DNA of 64,000 nt from Salinisphaera sp. G21_0 (GCF_017744115.1 NZ_JAGHQW010000015.1:1-64000); one strand, 5' to 3'. Counted from the first letter of the stretch, positions 16,830 through 26,585 are shown. The notes: generated by a model not told the origin, from the sequence alone. Numbers and translations: made by a program.

Positions 16830-19118
16830 ATGATTCCCTCAGAATATAACTTGCTCCATTGTGAATCTACATCCTCGGGTGCCGGGATTAACAAGTCTGA
16901 AACTCAAGACGCGTTTTTAGAAAGCAAACGGGTGCCAGCTCAAACTCCTGTGTCTGATAGTCTTTCCAAACGCACTGTAGAGCCCAAATTCACTAATAAT
17001 TACCTCGGTTCTTCAAGTTTCAGTTCGGTTTTTTTTGATGCCAGGTCTCAGGAATATCTTCTCCTTGTAAAAGCTATGCGTGTTATGGAAAAAGGTCCAA
17101 CTTTTAATGATGATAAACTTGGTCCTGTTTCCAGGAAAAAAATGACAGTGTCTCAACTGAGAAAAAAGAAGAGTGAATTAAAATCTGAAAATGACAAAAA
17201 GTTGAGAGAACTGGGGCGTCTTACAGAACAAATCTCTTCTGATATAAGTAATCCCAGGAAAAAAATAAGGCAACAAGATGTTATTTGTGTTCTGGAGATA
17301 TTGTCTGATTTTCACAATCATTATCATTTTATACAATGTATGTTTTTCATTATACATAAAGTGGTAAACGATTATTGTAATGATGATGAAATGTTATTTG
17401 CCAATGCTATAAGGCATAAGTGTGGAGAAGTCATTGAGCTGATCTATAAATTTTTACTCAGCAGGGATGATTTGAATATTGTACCAAATTTTCGAATGTT
17501 GTATGCGGTCTGGGATTTGTATTATACCTATAATATTGTTTCCTGTTGCCAGAATATAGATGGCAGTCAGCATTGTGCATCATACTTTAACCCTGAGCTA
17601 CCTGTGAAATTTGCTTCAAAAATTTTTCGGCGATTTCCTGATTTAACTGAACTGGAAAGAGAATTTCTGGAGTTGAAGAAAGATAAGAAATCGGGGGATG
17701 ATGATTTAAAAATTCAGACTTTACATTTCAGTTTGCTGACAGGAAAAGATGTTAACCTGGAAATGCTGATTTCCCGTATAAAAACTGGTTGTCAGAGACT
17801 TCAGCATACGGAGTCAAGTAATAAGAATAATGTTATGAAGTATTACGAATTGTTGCAGGTTTTACTTTCTGCAACAATTTGCGCTTTAGAAAGATCTGAT
17901 CAGGATGCTCGCAGATTGCTTGCCTGTTTTGACTACTTTTTCTTTACAATATTTTCTGCAAGAGTATTGAAACAATATATGCTTGCCAAGTGTGAAGAAA
18001 AATCCGGTGCTATTGATGCAGCAAGCCGTATCTACCAGTCTTTGGTCAGTGGGGAAAATCAAGTACCAGTATTCGAAGAATTGATTTTCTGTTTGGAAAA
18101 GTTGGGCGATAACGATGCTGTTGTTCAGACCTGCATGAGCGCTGCTGATTATTATCGATACAAAGGTATTAAATGGCGGGAAGAGTACTATGAGCACAAG
18201 GCCGCCAGCTATATGCTCATGGCAAACAAGGATGATATTGATGATATAAAAGGCGTTGATCACTCGTCAGGTCAGGATGGGATTGACGTCAGCTCCGTTC
18301 AGCCTGATGTTGAACCACAAGCTAAAGCCGTTGGTAGTAAAAAATACAAAAGTAATAGAAAAAACAAGGCTAAACGGGGGGCAGAAAATCATACAACTTC
18401 TCTACATTCTTCCCGACCTGCAGAAAAAACAGAATCGGTTCAATCCTGTGCAACCGCTCGGCCTTGTTCAGCAGGAAAAGTCGAAAAAGACACGGCTCAG
18501 GTTATGCTATCTGAGGTTTTGGCAACCGATTCTCCAGAGCCCGGAAGCGGCAAGAGTGGGCGGGATTACTGGAGAGAACTTAATGAAATGTTTTTGGATT
18601 ATTATCATCTTCCTCACAAATACCGCGATGCTGTCGAGAGTCTTTCCCGGGAAGCCTGTCAGGTTTTTCCCAAGGATATATGGATTCTTCATTCTGCTGG
18701 TTGGGGGTTTCATCTTATTGGTGATGAACAAAAAGCCGCTGAGCTGCTATTGAAAGGTTTGCGTCAGTATCTGGACCGTCACTATCCTGAAGTTAAAAGC
18801 TTTATACCGGTTAATATTTATGGCAACGTCGAAACTGGTCTGGATAGACTTAAGGCCCATCCTGAGATTACCCCTGGCTCACCAGCAGGGCTTAATGTGG
18901 CTGCTTATTTAAGTTCTCTGGCGTATGTATATCGGAATCTTAATAAACATTGTGATGATCAGATGCGCTCTTTGGCTAATTGGTTGAACCCTTCCAGGGA
19001 TGCCCGCAAAAAAGAAAAACAACGCGTATCTTTCGCGGCAAAGGTGAATGTGATTCCTGCAGAAGTTGACCTGGTTACCAGAAGGTTTATGGCTTTTGGC
19101 CATGACTACCAGGAGTAA
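16830..19118 (+). CDS. Hypothetical protein A of a duplicated 740-760-residue family
   Basis: 762 residues, no recognised family. Visible layout: Ser-rich N-terminus (1-60), a basic helical stretch around SRKKMTVSQLRKKKSELK (100-130), a large helical central region with several Cys (130-450), TPR-like helices around 400-470 (EEKSGAIDAASRIYQSLV), a basic low-complexity linker (KKYKSNRKNKAKRG, near 510) and a C-terminal helical domain (590-762, DYWRELNEMFLDYYHLPHKY). No signal peptide or membrane segment. Paralog of the gene at 20140-22368: termini nearly identical, middle strongly diverged. A and B lie in duplicated blocks between fadD and trkH sequences. An intracellular or secreted multi-helical scaffold is possible; no function is claimed. 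Confidence 0.8.
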   Translation: MIPSEYNLLHCESTSSGAGINKSETQDAFLESKRVPAQTPVSDSLSKRTVEPKFTNNYLGSSSFSSVFFDARSQEYLLLVKAMRVMEKGPTFNDDKLGPVSRKKMTVSQLRKKKSELKSENDKKLRELGRLTEQISSDISNPRKKIRQQDVICVLEILSDFHNHYHFIQCMFFIIHKVVNDYCNDDEMLFANAIRHKCGEVIELIYKFLLSRDDLNIVPNFRMLYAVWDLYYTYNIVSCCQNIDGSQHCASYFNPELPVKFASKIFRRFPDLTELEREFLELKKDKKSGDDDLKIQTLHFSLLTGKDVNLEMLISRIKTGCQRLQHTESSNKNNVMKYYELLQVLLSATICALERSDQDARRLLACFDYFFFTIFSARVLKQYMLAKCEEKSGAIDAASRIYQSLVSGENQVPVFEELIFCLEKLGDNDAVVQTCMSAADYYRYKGIKWREEYYEHKAASYMLMANKDDIDDIKGVDHSSGQDGIDVSSVQPDVEPQAKAVGSKKYKSNRKNKAKRGAENHTTSLHSSRPAEKTESVQSCATARPCSAGKVEKDTAQVMLSEVLATDSPEPGSGKSGRDYWRELNEMFLDYYHLPHKYRDAVESLSREACQVFPKDIWILHSAGWGFHLIGDEQKAAELLLKGLRQYLDRHYPEVKSFIPVNIYGNVETGLDRLKAHPEITPGSPAGLNVAAYLSSLAYVYRNLNKHCDDQMRSLANWLNPSRDARKKEKQRVSFAAKVNVIPAEVDLVTRRFMAFGHDYQE

Positions 19119-19123
19119 ATCCC

Positions 19124-19497
19124 TCAGCCCTTCCAGAAAGCAGGCGTAAAAAGCACAATGACGGTAATAACCTCAAGCCTGCCCAGCAGCATGCCGACAC
19201 TTAATAGCCACTTAGCGGCATCCGGTAGAGAACTTAAGTTCCCTGCCGGGCCAATGACGGCCCCCAGTCCGGGACCCACATTGGCAACCGCTGTTGTGGC
19301 TCCGGAAAGACTGGTGATGGTTGACGTGGTATTAAATGAAACCAGGGTGAGTGACTGAGGTGGAATATCCGCCCGTTGAGACCGTGGTCATGGCATGGTT
19401 TATGGCCTCAAAGCCGGTCATGCCGCCCGGGAAATAGAGATACGAGCAGAGGGCAGTCATGATCTGGTAGACAATAACGATGTTCTTGGCAATGCTA
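19124..19497 (-). pseudogene. trkH 3'-end remnant (duplication fossil)
   Basis: Matches the C-terminal coding part of trkH (22374-23293) in three blocks: 19124-19320 to 22374-22570, then about 19320-19358 to 22890-22930, then 19359-19497 to 23151-23293. Two internal deletions of about 320 and 220 bases have removed the rest. It is non-coding now. It begins 5 bases after the stop of gene A, exactly as intact trkH follows gene B. Confidence 0.85.
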
Positions 19498-19838
19498 CCC
19501 TTAACGGTTTTCAGCGTCTCGCTGACATGATGAGGGTCTTTGAGATAGACATTGGTGGCACCACGGGCAAGCAGATAAAAACTCTAGGAGGTGACTGTCC
19601 ACTGAGGCATGTTCTGTGACCATATACCTACTTTTGCCTGTACCTGCTGGTTTTGCTGCAACAGTGCGCGGGAAGCCTGGTCAATCTTTTTACTGAGCTG
19701 ATGCCAGCTGACTTCCTGCCACTGACGAGCATCCTGATCAGCGCTTTGAGTGATGAAGCGCATGGCGATATGTTCCGGGTTGCGCTGGGCACGATCACGG
19801 ATCTGGCTGATCAGGTGCATATTCAAGGTGGAGTTCAT
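19498..19838 (-). pseudogene. fadD-like 5'-end remnant (duplication fossil)
   Basis: Bases 19498-19585 match the fadD-like gene at about 15712-15797, and 19588-19838 match 16269-16519 including the start codon; about 470 bases between are deleted. The surviving reading frame (MNSTLNMHLISQIRDRAQ...) codes only the first 80 or so residues and runs into out-of-frame sequence. It joins the trkH remnant directly at 19497/19498, near a shared AACGG. Confidence 0.85.
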
Positions 19839-20139
19839 CGGCACGGAACGTATTCTCAACAGCTGGATGAAATGTAGACAACAAGAAACCAAATGTTACA
19901 GGATGGCTTGGAAGACCAAAATTGATCCAGATCATTTTTGGTGAAATTCTGAGCGGGAAAATGTAACGGTTAGTAACGATAATTGCTGGATGTAAACAAA
20001 CCCCGCCATTATTGTCAGATATACGTAGATTATACCATCATTGAGTCTGCAAAATCTGTTTTTATATGCGTTTATTGGCCACTGCGTTTGCTCAGCACAG
20101 CTGATGGTGAGCCATTACCTAATGGATTAATGAATTATT
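19839..20139. other. Duplicated upstream region of gene B
   Basis: 301 bases homologous to 16520-16829, with small deletions and substitutions. It should contain the promoter of gene B. No new reading frame. Confidence 0.5.
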
Positions 20140-22368
20140 ATGATTCCCTCAGAATATAACTTGTTCCACTGTGAACCTGCATCCTCAGGTGCCGGGATTA
20201 ACAAGTCTGAAACACATGACACGCTTTTACAAAGCCAACAGGATCCAGCTCACGCTACGGTGACTGATAACCTTTCCAGGCGCACTGTAGAGCCCAAATT
20301 CACTAATAATTACCTTGGTTATTCAGGTTTCAGTTCTGCTTTTTTTGATACCGGGTCTCAGGAATACCTTCTCCTGGTAAAAGCCATCCGTGTTATGGAG
20401 AAAGGACCAGCGTTTAATGATGATAAGCTTGGTCCTGTTTCCAGGAAAAAAATGACCGTTTCCCAACTGAGAAAAAAGAAGAGTGAATTAAAAGCTGAAA
20501 ATGATAAAAAGTTGATCGAATTGGAGCGTCTTACAGCGCGAATCTTATATGTAATCAATGCCGGAAAAGAAATAAAGCAGCAGGATGTTGCTTGTTTTCT
20601 TGAGATATTGTCTGACTTTTACAGTCCTCGATATTTTATGCAATGTATGTTTTTCATTCTACATAAAGTGTTAAGTGATCAGAGTGCTGAAACAAATATG
20701 GTATTAACCGAAGTCGTAAAGAATCAGTGTGGAGGAATTATTGAGCTAATCTACAAAATTGTACTTAGCAGGGATGATGTGGGGTTTGTATCAGAGTTTT
20801 GGCACGTAGGGTGGGATCTTTATTATGTTTCTAATATTATCGCCTGCTGCGTGAATATGGATGGCAGTGAGCGTTGTGCATCATTCTTTAGCCCTGAGCT
20901 GCCTGTGAAGTTGGCATTGAGATGTTTACAGCAAATTCCTGGTGTAACTGAACAGGAAAAACAATTTCTGGAAATAAAAAAGAGACGCGGGGATGATGAA
21001 TCAGATATTCATACTTTACAATTCAGTTTGCTGGCAGGAAAAGATGTTGACTTGGAAATGCTGATTTCCCGTGTAAAAAATGGTTGTCAGAGATATCAGC
21101 AAACGGGTTTGAGTGATAGGAAAAAATTTACCGAGTATCTTGGGCTGTTGCAGTTTTTGTTTTCCGCAACAGTGTGCGCTTTGGAAAGATCCGGGGAGGA
21201 TGCTCGCAAATTGCTTGACTGTTACAATTGCTTTTCCTATCTACAGCCTTCCGCAGGCGTATTGAAACAATATATGCTGGCCAGGTGCGAAGAAAAATCC
21301 GGCGCTATTGATGCAGCAAGCCGAATTTACCAGTCTTTGGTCAGCGGGGAAAGCCAGGTACCCGTATACGAAGAATGGATTACCTGTCTGGAAAAGCTGG
21401 GCGATATCGGTGCTATTGTTCAGGGCTGCATAAGTGCTGCTGACTATTATAGAGCCAAAGATATTAAATGGCGGGAGGAGTACTATGAGCACAAGGCTGC
21501 CGACTATATGCTGGTCATGGCAAACATGGATGATATTGATGTCAGCTCCATGCAGCCTGATGTTGAACCACAATCTAAAGCCGACAGCAGTAAAAAGCAC
21601 AAAGTGAATCGAAAAAACAAAGCTAAACGGGGGGGCGAACATCATGCAATTCCTTCCCGTTCTTCCCGACCTGCTGAAAAAACAGAATCTGTTCAATCCT
21701 GTCCAGCTGACCGACCTTGCCCGTCAATAAAAGCCAGACAGGACACAGCACATGTTATACCTTCAGAGGCAGAGGCAACCGATTCTTCAGAGCCAGGAAG
21801 CATGAAAAGTGGGCGGGATTACTGGCGAGAGTTGAATGCGCTGTTTTTGGATTATTATCACCTTCCTCACCGATACCGGGATACTGTCGAGCGCTTTTCC
21901 CGGGAAGCCAGTCAATGTTTCCCAAATGATATATGGGTTCTTCATTCTGCCGGTTGGGGATTTCATCTTATTGGCGATGAAATAAAAGCCGCTGAGCTGC
22001 TATTGAAAGGTTTGCGTCACTATCTGGACCGTTACCCTGAAGTCAAAAGTTTTATACCGGTTAATATTTATGGCAATTTTGAATATGGTCTGGATAGACT
22101 TAAAACGCATCCTGAGATAACCCCCGGCTCATCCGCAGGACTCAATGTGGCTGCTTATTTAAGCTCTCTGGCGTATGTGTATCGAAATCTTAATAAACAT
22201 TGTGATGATCAGATGCGCTCTTTGGCTAATTGGTTGAACCCTTCCAGGGATGCCCGCAAAAAAGAAAAACAACGCGTATCTTTCGCGGCAAAGGTGAATG
22301 TGATTCCTGCAGAAGTTGACCAGGTTACCAGAAGGTTTATGGCTTTTGGCCATGGTTGTCAGGAGTAA
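20140..22368 (+). CDS. Hypothetical protein B, paralog of protein A
   Basis: 742 residues with the same layout as protein A: N-terminus MIPSEYNLFHCEP, basic helix SRKKMTVSQLRKKKSELK, TPR-like EEKSGAIDAASRIYQSLV, basic linker (KKHKVNRKNKAKRG) and C-terminal domain. The last 80 residues differ from A in only a few positions and the last 240 bases are almost identical, while the central third (about residues 130-280) has diverged far more. B lacks about 16 residues present in A before the basic linker. Its stop is 5 bases from the convergent trkH stop. No family or function is recognised. Confidence 0.8.
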   Translation: MIPSEYNLFHCEPASSGAGINKSETHDTLLQSQQDPAHATVTDNLSRRTVEPKFTNNYLGYSGFSSAFFDTGSQEYLLLVKAIRVMEKGPAFNDDKLGPVSRKKMTVSQLRKKKSELKAENDKKLIELERLTARILYVINAGKEIKQQDVACFLEILSDFYSPRYFMQCMFFILHKVLSDQSAETNMVLTEVVKNQCGGIIELIYKIVLSRDDVGFVSEFWHVGWDLYYVSNIIACCVNMDGSERCASFFSPELPVKLALRCLQQIPGVTEQEKQFLEIKKRRGDDESDIHTLQFSLLAGKDVDLEMLISRVKNGCQRYQQTGLSDRKKFTEYLGLLQFLFSATVCALERSGEDARKLLDCYNCFSYLQPSAGVLKQYMLARCEEKSGAIDAASRIYQSLVSGESQVPVYEEWITCLEKLGDIGAIVQGCISAADYYRAKDIKWREEYYEHKAADYMLVMANMDDIDVSSMQPDVEPQSKADSSKKHKVNRKNKAKRGGEHHAIPSRSSRPAEKTESVQSCPADRPCPSIKARQDTAHVIPSEAEATDSSEPGSMKSGRDYWRELNALFLDYYHLPHRYRDTVERFSREASQCFPNDIWVLHSAGWGFHLIGDEIKAAELLLKGLRHYLDRYPEVKSFIPVNIYGNFEYGLDRLKTHPEITPGSSAGLNVAAYLSSLAYVYRNLNKHCDDQMRSLANWLNPSRDARKKEKQRVSFAAKVNVIPAEVDQVTRRFMAFGHGCQE

Positions 22369-22373
22369 ATCCC

Positions 22374-23816
22374 TCAGCCCTTCCAGAAGGCTGGCGTAAA
22401 AAGTACCAGTACGGTAATAACCTCAAGCCTGCCCAGCAGCATGCCGGCACTTAATAGCCACTTGGCGGCATTCGGTAGAGAACTGAAGTTTCCTGCAGGG
22501 CCAATGACGGCTCCCAGGCCGGGACCGACATTGGCAACCGCTGTCGTGGCTCCGGAAAGACTGGTGATGGGGTCGAGATCGCAGAGCGACAGTAACAGGC
22601 TCATTAATGCGATTAACAGGATGAAGAAGAAACTGAAACCGATTAACGAACGGAGTATGTCACTGCTGATTTGCTGGCCGTTATAGGTTTGTACAAAACA
22701 GGCCCTGGGATGAACCAGTTGCTTTAACTGAATGTTCAGGAGCTTGCCGCCAATTTGAAACCGGAAAATTTTGATGCCTCCTGCAGTTGACCCTGAACAA
22801 CCTCCCACCAATAACAGGAAGAAGAAGGTGAGGTTGGCTAGACCACCCCACAGGGTATAGTCACCGTAGGCAAAGCCGGTGGTGGTGATGGTTGACGTGG
22901 TATTAAATGAGACCAGGGTGAGTGACTGGGGAAAGGTGTAGTCAGAGTGGCAGCATAACCAGATGCTCAGAACCAGCCAGACTACCAGCAGAAAACCGAT
23001 AAAGGCCTGTACCTGGGTATCCTGGTAAAAGCAGTTAACGTCACCCCGCATAGAGCGAACAAAGAGAACAAAAGGGAGGCTGGCAAGTATCATGAAAATG
23101 GTGCTGGTCCAGATGATAAACGGGTTTTTAAATAACCCCATGGAAGCATCTGAGGTGGAATATCCGCCGGTTGAGACTGTGGTCATGGCATGGTTTATGG
23201 CCTCAAAGCCGGTCATACCGCCCAGGAAATAAAGGTACGCGCAGATAGCAGTCATGATCAGATAGACAGTAACGATACCCTTGGCAATGCTGCCTGAACG
23301 GGGCATGGCTTTCTCGGACCAGTCAGAAGATTCGCTCTGGAACAACCTCATACCACCCACTTTGAGAAAGGGCAGAACGGCAACCGCCATCACAATAAAA
23401 CCGATGCCGCCAAACCATTGCAGCAGTGACCGCCAGATCAGCACACTGGGGGGCATCTGATCCAGACCTGTCAATATGGTGGATCCGGTGGTGGTAATAC
23501 CTGACATGGTTTCAAAAAAGGCATCGGTGAAACTGACGGGAAGTTTGAACCAGAAGGGCAGTGCTGCAAAAGTGCATACTGCCACCCAGCAGAGTGTGGT
23601 CAGTACAAACACCTGCCTGGGCTTCATATTGAAGTGTTCTGGTTTGAAATTGATGGTCAGGGCTACGCCGCTGATCAGCGTAATGGCCGCAGCGGCGACA
23701 AATTCCCAGATATTCGACTCACCGGTCAACAGATCATAGATGACCGGAATCAGCATAAACTTGGCCAACGCAGTCAGGAACAGGCCAATCACATAGAATA
23801 CCGGACGGTGTTTCAT
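22374..23816 (-). CDS. trkH: Trk-type potassium uptake protein TrkH
   Basis: 480 residues with about ten membrane helices and four pore-loop motifs that form the K+ filter: TTTGST (first), STGGYST (second), TTTGFA (third) and ANVGPGLG (fourth). It is the membrane-spanning subunit of the Trk K+ uptake system; the cytoplasmic TrkA partner is not in the window. Length is typical. A decayed copy of its 3' half lies at 19124-19497. No strong Shine-Dalgarno is seen before ATG 23816. It may be read through from the upstream acuI-like gene on the same strand. Confidence 0.95.
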   Translation of the reverse strand: MKHRPVFYVIGLFLTALAKFMLIPVIYDLLTGESNIWEFVAAAAITLISGVALTINFKPEHFNMKPRQVFVLTTLCWVAVCTFAALPFWFKLPVSFTDAFFETMSGITTTGSTILTGLDQMPPSVLIWRSLLQWFGGIGFIVMAVAVLPFLKVGGMRLFQSESSDWSEKAMPRSGSIAKGIVTVYLIMTAICAYLYFLGGMTGFEAINHAMTTVSTGGYSTSDASMGLFKNPFIIWTSTIFMILASLPFVLFVRSMRGDVNCFYQDTQVQAFIGFLLVVWLVLSIWLCCHSDYTFPQSLTLVSFNTTSTITTTGFAYGDYTLWGGLANLTFFFLLLVGGCSGSTAGGIKIFRFQIGGKLLNIQLKQLVHPRACFVQTYNGQQISSDILRSLIGFSFFFILLIALMSLLLSLCDLDPITSLSGATTAVANVGPGLGAVIGPAGNFSSLPNAAKWLLSAGMLLGRLEVITVLVLFTPAFWKG

Positions 23817-23872
23817 TGCTTTTCAATGGCATTTACTGAGAAATAAAAAGTTGGTACGCATCGTTTGGAGGG

Positions 23873-23906
23873 AAGTCAGATGCTTTTGGGTGATCGCATC
23901 TGACTT
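23873..23906. terminator. Stem-loop between acuI-like gene and trkH
   Basis: AAGTCAGATGC (23873-23883) pairs with GCATCTGACTT (23896-23906), 11 bp, around a 12-base loop. It lies 28 bases after the acuI-like stop on the minus strand. No T-run follows, so it may be a weak terminator or an mRNA-stabilising hairpin. Confidence 0.5.
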
Positions 23907-23933
23907 GAAGAAGTTTAGAAGGTGAGAGCGTTA

Positions 23934-24911
23934 TTACAACTTAATCAGTGTTCTGCCGGTGACTTGTCCATTAGTGATGGCCTCTGCCAGTTCAGGCACG
24001 GCATCCAGTGACACTTCTTTGGCCGCGTCGCTGTAGAAAGACTCTGGCAGCAGCTCAGCAATACGGTTCCATGCCTGCATACGTTGTTCAATCGGGCACA
24101 TGACCGAATCAACACCCAGAAGCTTAACGCCTCTGAGAATAAAAGGCATAACCGTGGTTGGCAGATCAAACCCACCGGCCAGGCCGCAGGCGGCAACAGC
24201 CCCCTGGTAATCAACCTGTGCCAGTACCTTGGCCAGAACCTTGCTGCCGACGGTGTCAATGGCACCTGCCCAGAGCTGTTTTTCCAGCGGACGTGCGGGT
24301 TCAAGCAATTCTGCACGATCAATCACCCGGTCAGCCCCGATGGACTTTAACCAGTCACTGTTTTCCGGGCGACCGGAAGCGGCAACCACCTGGTAACCCA
24401 GCTGATCCAGCAGCGTTATGGCAACACTGCCAACACCACCGCTGGCACCGGTGACCAGAATCTCACCTTTCTCAGGGGTAATGCCTGCGTCTTGCAGCGC
24501 CATGACACACAGCATGGCCGTCAGGCCGGCAGTACCGATAATCATGGCCTTGCGGCTGTCCAGTCCAGCAGGCATGGAAACCAGGTAGTTAGCAGGCACG
24601 CTGGCTTTTTCGGCCATACCACCCCAGTGGTTCTCACCAACACCCCAGCCGGTGAGGATAACGGAATCACCTGGCTGGTACCGGTCATCACTTGAGGAAA
24701 TGACCTGGCCCGCGTAGTCGATACCCGGAACCATCGGAAAATCACGGATAATTTTTCCCTTCCCGGTGATGGCCAGGCCATCCTTGTAATTCAGTGATGA
24801 ATAGTCAACAGCAACAATAACATCCCCGGCTGGCAGGGTGGATTCATCCAGCTGTTCTATGGAAGCGACAGTGTTGTTGTCCTGCTGGTTCAGTACTAGC
24901 GCCTTGAACAT
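23934..24911 (-). CDS. acuI: Acrylyl-CoA reductase / YhdH-family zinc-free MDR oxidoreductase (AcuI-like)
   Basis: 325 residues, the usual length of the AcuI/YhdH family of medium-chain reductases. Family signatures are LNYKDGLAITGKGKI and FPMVPGIDYAGQV near the N-terminus, and the Rossmann loop VTGASGGVGSVAI (near 150) for NADPH. It lacks the structural zinc cysteines of alcohol dehydrogenases. AcuI reduces acryloyl-CoA to propionyl-CoA, important after DMSP cleavage in marine bacteria; YhdH homologs may only detoxify. No DMSP lyase gene is in the window, so the substrate is inferred from family only. Confidence 0.85.
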   Translation of the reverse strand: MFKALVLNQQDNNTVASIEQLDESTLPAGDVIVAVDYSSLNYKDGLAITGKGKIIRDFPMVPGIDYAGQVISSSDDRYQPGDSVILTGWGVGENHWGGMAEKASVPANYLVSMPAGLDSRKAMIIGTAGLTAMLCVMALQDAGITPEKGEILVTGASGGVGSVAITLLDQLGYQVVAASGRPENSDWLKSIGADRVIDRAELLEPARPLEKQLWAGAIDTVGSKVLAKVLAQVDYQGAVAACGLAGGFDLPTTVMPFILRGVKLLGVDSVMCPIEQRMQAWNRIAELLPESFYSDAAKEVSLDAVPELAEAITNGQVTGRTLIKL

Positions 24912-25037
24912 AAACGATAATCTCTAAAAAGGTCAGGGCGTGAACTATACTCCTGCAATTGGCAGGTGGCGAGGATTGATTATTGCTGCTTTTATCCTGA
25001 TTCAATTGGAAAGGTTATATTTTTTACCCGGGCAGCT

Positions 25038-26525
25038 ATGAATGCATTATTAAGAAGTTCGTTTCCTTGTTTCCCGCCTTCCACTGTTGCTTCTGAGAAT
25101 AACCATTTCACTGGTCAGAAGGTTCGGGTGAAGGTACTTGTGGTTGGCGCTGGCCCTATCGGCCTTTTTGCCATGCAGCAATTGGAAGGGTTGCAGTTTT
25201 ACCATAACGAAAGACTGTGTACTGGCAGTAATAAAAATTCATTTCTCGATCGAAAAGTGCTGGTTCATGATATGTCTCCCCAGGGCCATAACCCTAATGA
25301 CGTTAAAATGATATCGGGGCAGAAGTTTGCATCCCTCTACGATAAAAAAAAGCACAGCTATGAACGTTGCCTGGAATGGCACTTCGATAGTGGGCAAAAA
25401 GTGGACTGGATGATGTGCTCAGACGAACCCGTAGGGGGGAGTTGGAACACCTATCTACCATCACAGCGGACATTAAGCGATTATCGTGAGATGGGATTGC
25501 CTGACTATCCCATTGAACTATGTGATGTACGCAAAATTCCCTTGCCACCTCCACCACGCCCTTGCCAGCGGGTGGTGACCGATGGTGAGTCTCTGCTCAA
25601 GTATTACCAGGACTATGGAAAAAAAATATTGACGGAATCCCGGGCAGTTCCGGGGCGAGTGGTCTGTGCAACTCAGGCCGGTTCTGTCTGGCAAAGTGGT
25701 CTTTTCTGGGAAGTCATCGTTCGGGGAGCGGCCGGGCAGGAGACCCTGATTCAGTGTGATTATTTAATGCTGGCGATCGGCAAGAAAAAGCCAAACTTGT
25801 TAAATATCCCCGGGGAGCGGGATAATCCCCATGTCTCTCATTGGACCCATGAGGCCTGCCGGGCGATGGACAAATTAGCACCGGGCAGTAAAGTTTTAGT
25901 GGTTGGCAACAGTTTTTCAGCCAGTGATACAATCTATGAGGCTTGGCAAAAAGGCATGAAAGTTATCCATCTGCTGCCTGCCAAAATTAAAGAAGAAGCC
26001 GTAAGTGTGAAAAACCAGCCGGGTAAATGGGGAAGACATCCGTTGATCCAGCATCTGAATTATAAAAGATCAGAATCCCATTACTCGGTGGCAGAGGCAA
26101 TGGCATGCCCTGAAAAATATCAAGACACTTATGAACAGGGATTGAACTGCAGGCTGGCTGGTATTGAAAACCAACGGGTGTGCCATATTGTTCAGGAATT
26201 GCCAGGGACGGAGGCACAGCACTTCCACTTAGCATTTGATCATATTGCTCTGTTGATCGGGGTAAAAGTGGATTATTCCTTCTTTCCTGATACTTTAAAG
26301 TCTTCTCTGACTCAAAGTAATGGCTATCTGGATCTTTGTCCTGAGACGATGGAAAGTAATGCCTGTCAGAATTTATTTTGTATTGGCTTCAGCGCCGGTG
26401 AGTCATTTTTAAGCCACTCGTTGGGTCATGCTGTGGCGGCTGTTGAAACCATCAGGAAGAGGGAACAGGATAAAAAGGCGCAAATGATGAAACGTGATGA
26501 GGTGGTTCCCATGGAATGGGATTAA
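25038..26525 (+). CDS. FAD/NAD(P)-dependent oxidoreductase, FMO/OSGIN-like
   Basis: About 495 residues from ATG 25038 (the frame opens at a GTG at 24966). An N-terminal dinucleotide fold VKVLVVGAGPIGLFAMQQL binds FAD. A second motif VLVVGNSFSASDTIYEA (near 295) should bind NAD(P)H. Between them, EPVGGSWNTY and GLPDYPIELCD resemble flavin-containing monooxygenases and the animal OSGIN (OKL38) group. The C-terminus FCIGFSAGESFLSHSLGHAVAAVE is the flavin-closing segment. Substrate unknown: hydroxylation of small amines or lipids are possible. It is monocistronic, divergent from acuI. A G6 run occurs near 25434. Confidence 0.75.
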   Translation: MNALLRSSFPCFPPSTVASENNHFTGQKVRVKVLVVGAGPIGLFAMQQLEGLQFYHNERLCTGSNKNSFLDRKVLVHDMSPQGHNPNDVKMISGQKFASLYDKKKHSYERCLEWHFDSGQKVDWMMCSDEPVGGSWNTYLPSQRTLSDYREMGLPDYPIELCDVRKIPLPPPPRPCQRVVTDGESLLKYYQDYGKKILTESRAVPGRVVCATQAGSVWQSGLFWEVIVRGAAGQETLIQCDYLMLAIGKKKPNLLNIPGERDNPHVSHWTHEACRAMDKLAPGSKVLVVGNSFSASDTIYEAWQKGMKVIHLLPAKIKEEAVSVKNQPGKWGRHPLIQHLNYKRSESHYSVAEAMACPEKYQDTYEQGLNCRLAGIENQRVCHIVQELPGTEAQHFHLAFDHIALLIGVKVDYSFFPDTLKSSLTQSNGYLDLCPETMESNACQNLFCIGFSAGESFLSHSLGHAVAAVETIRKREQDKKAQMMKRDEVVPMEWD

Positions 26526-26585
26526 GGATGATCCGTCAACAAGAAAACGACGGAGACATACAATGAGCATCAACATTTTGGGCAG

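Noticed and set aside
18256-18753. 165-codon plus-strand frame inside gene A
   Set aside because: It overlaps gene A in another frame and is interrupted in the paralogous gene B; a shadow frame.
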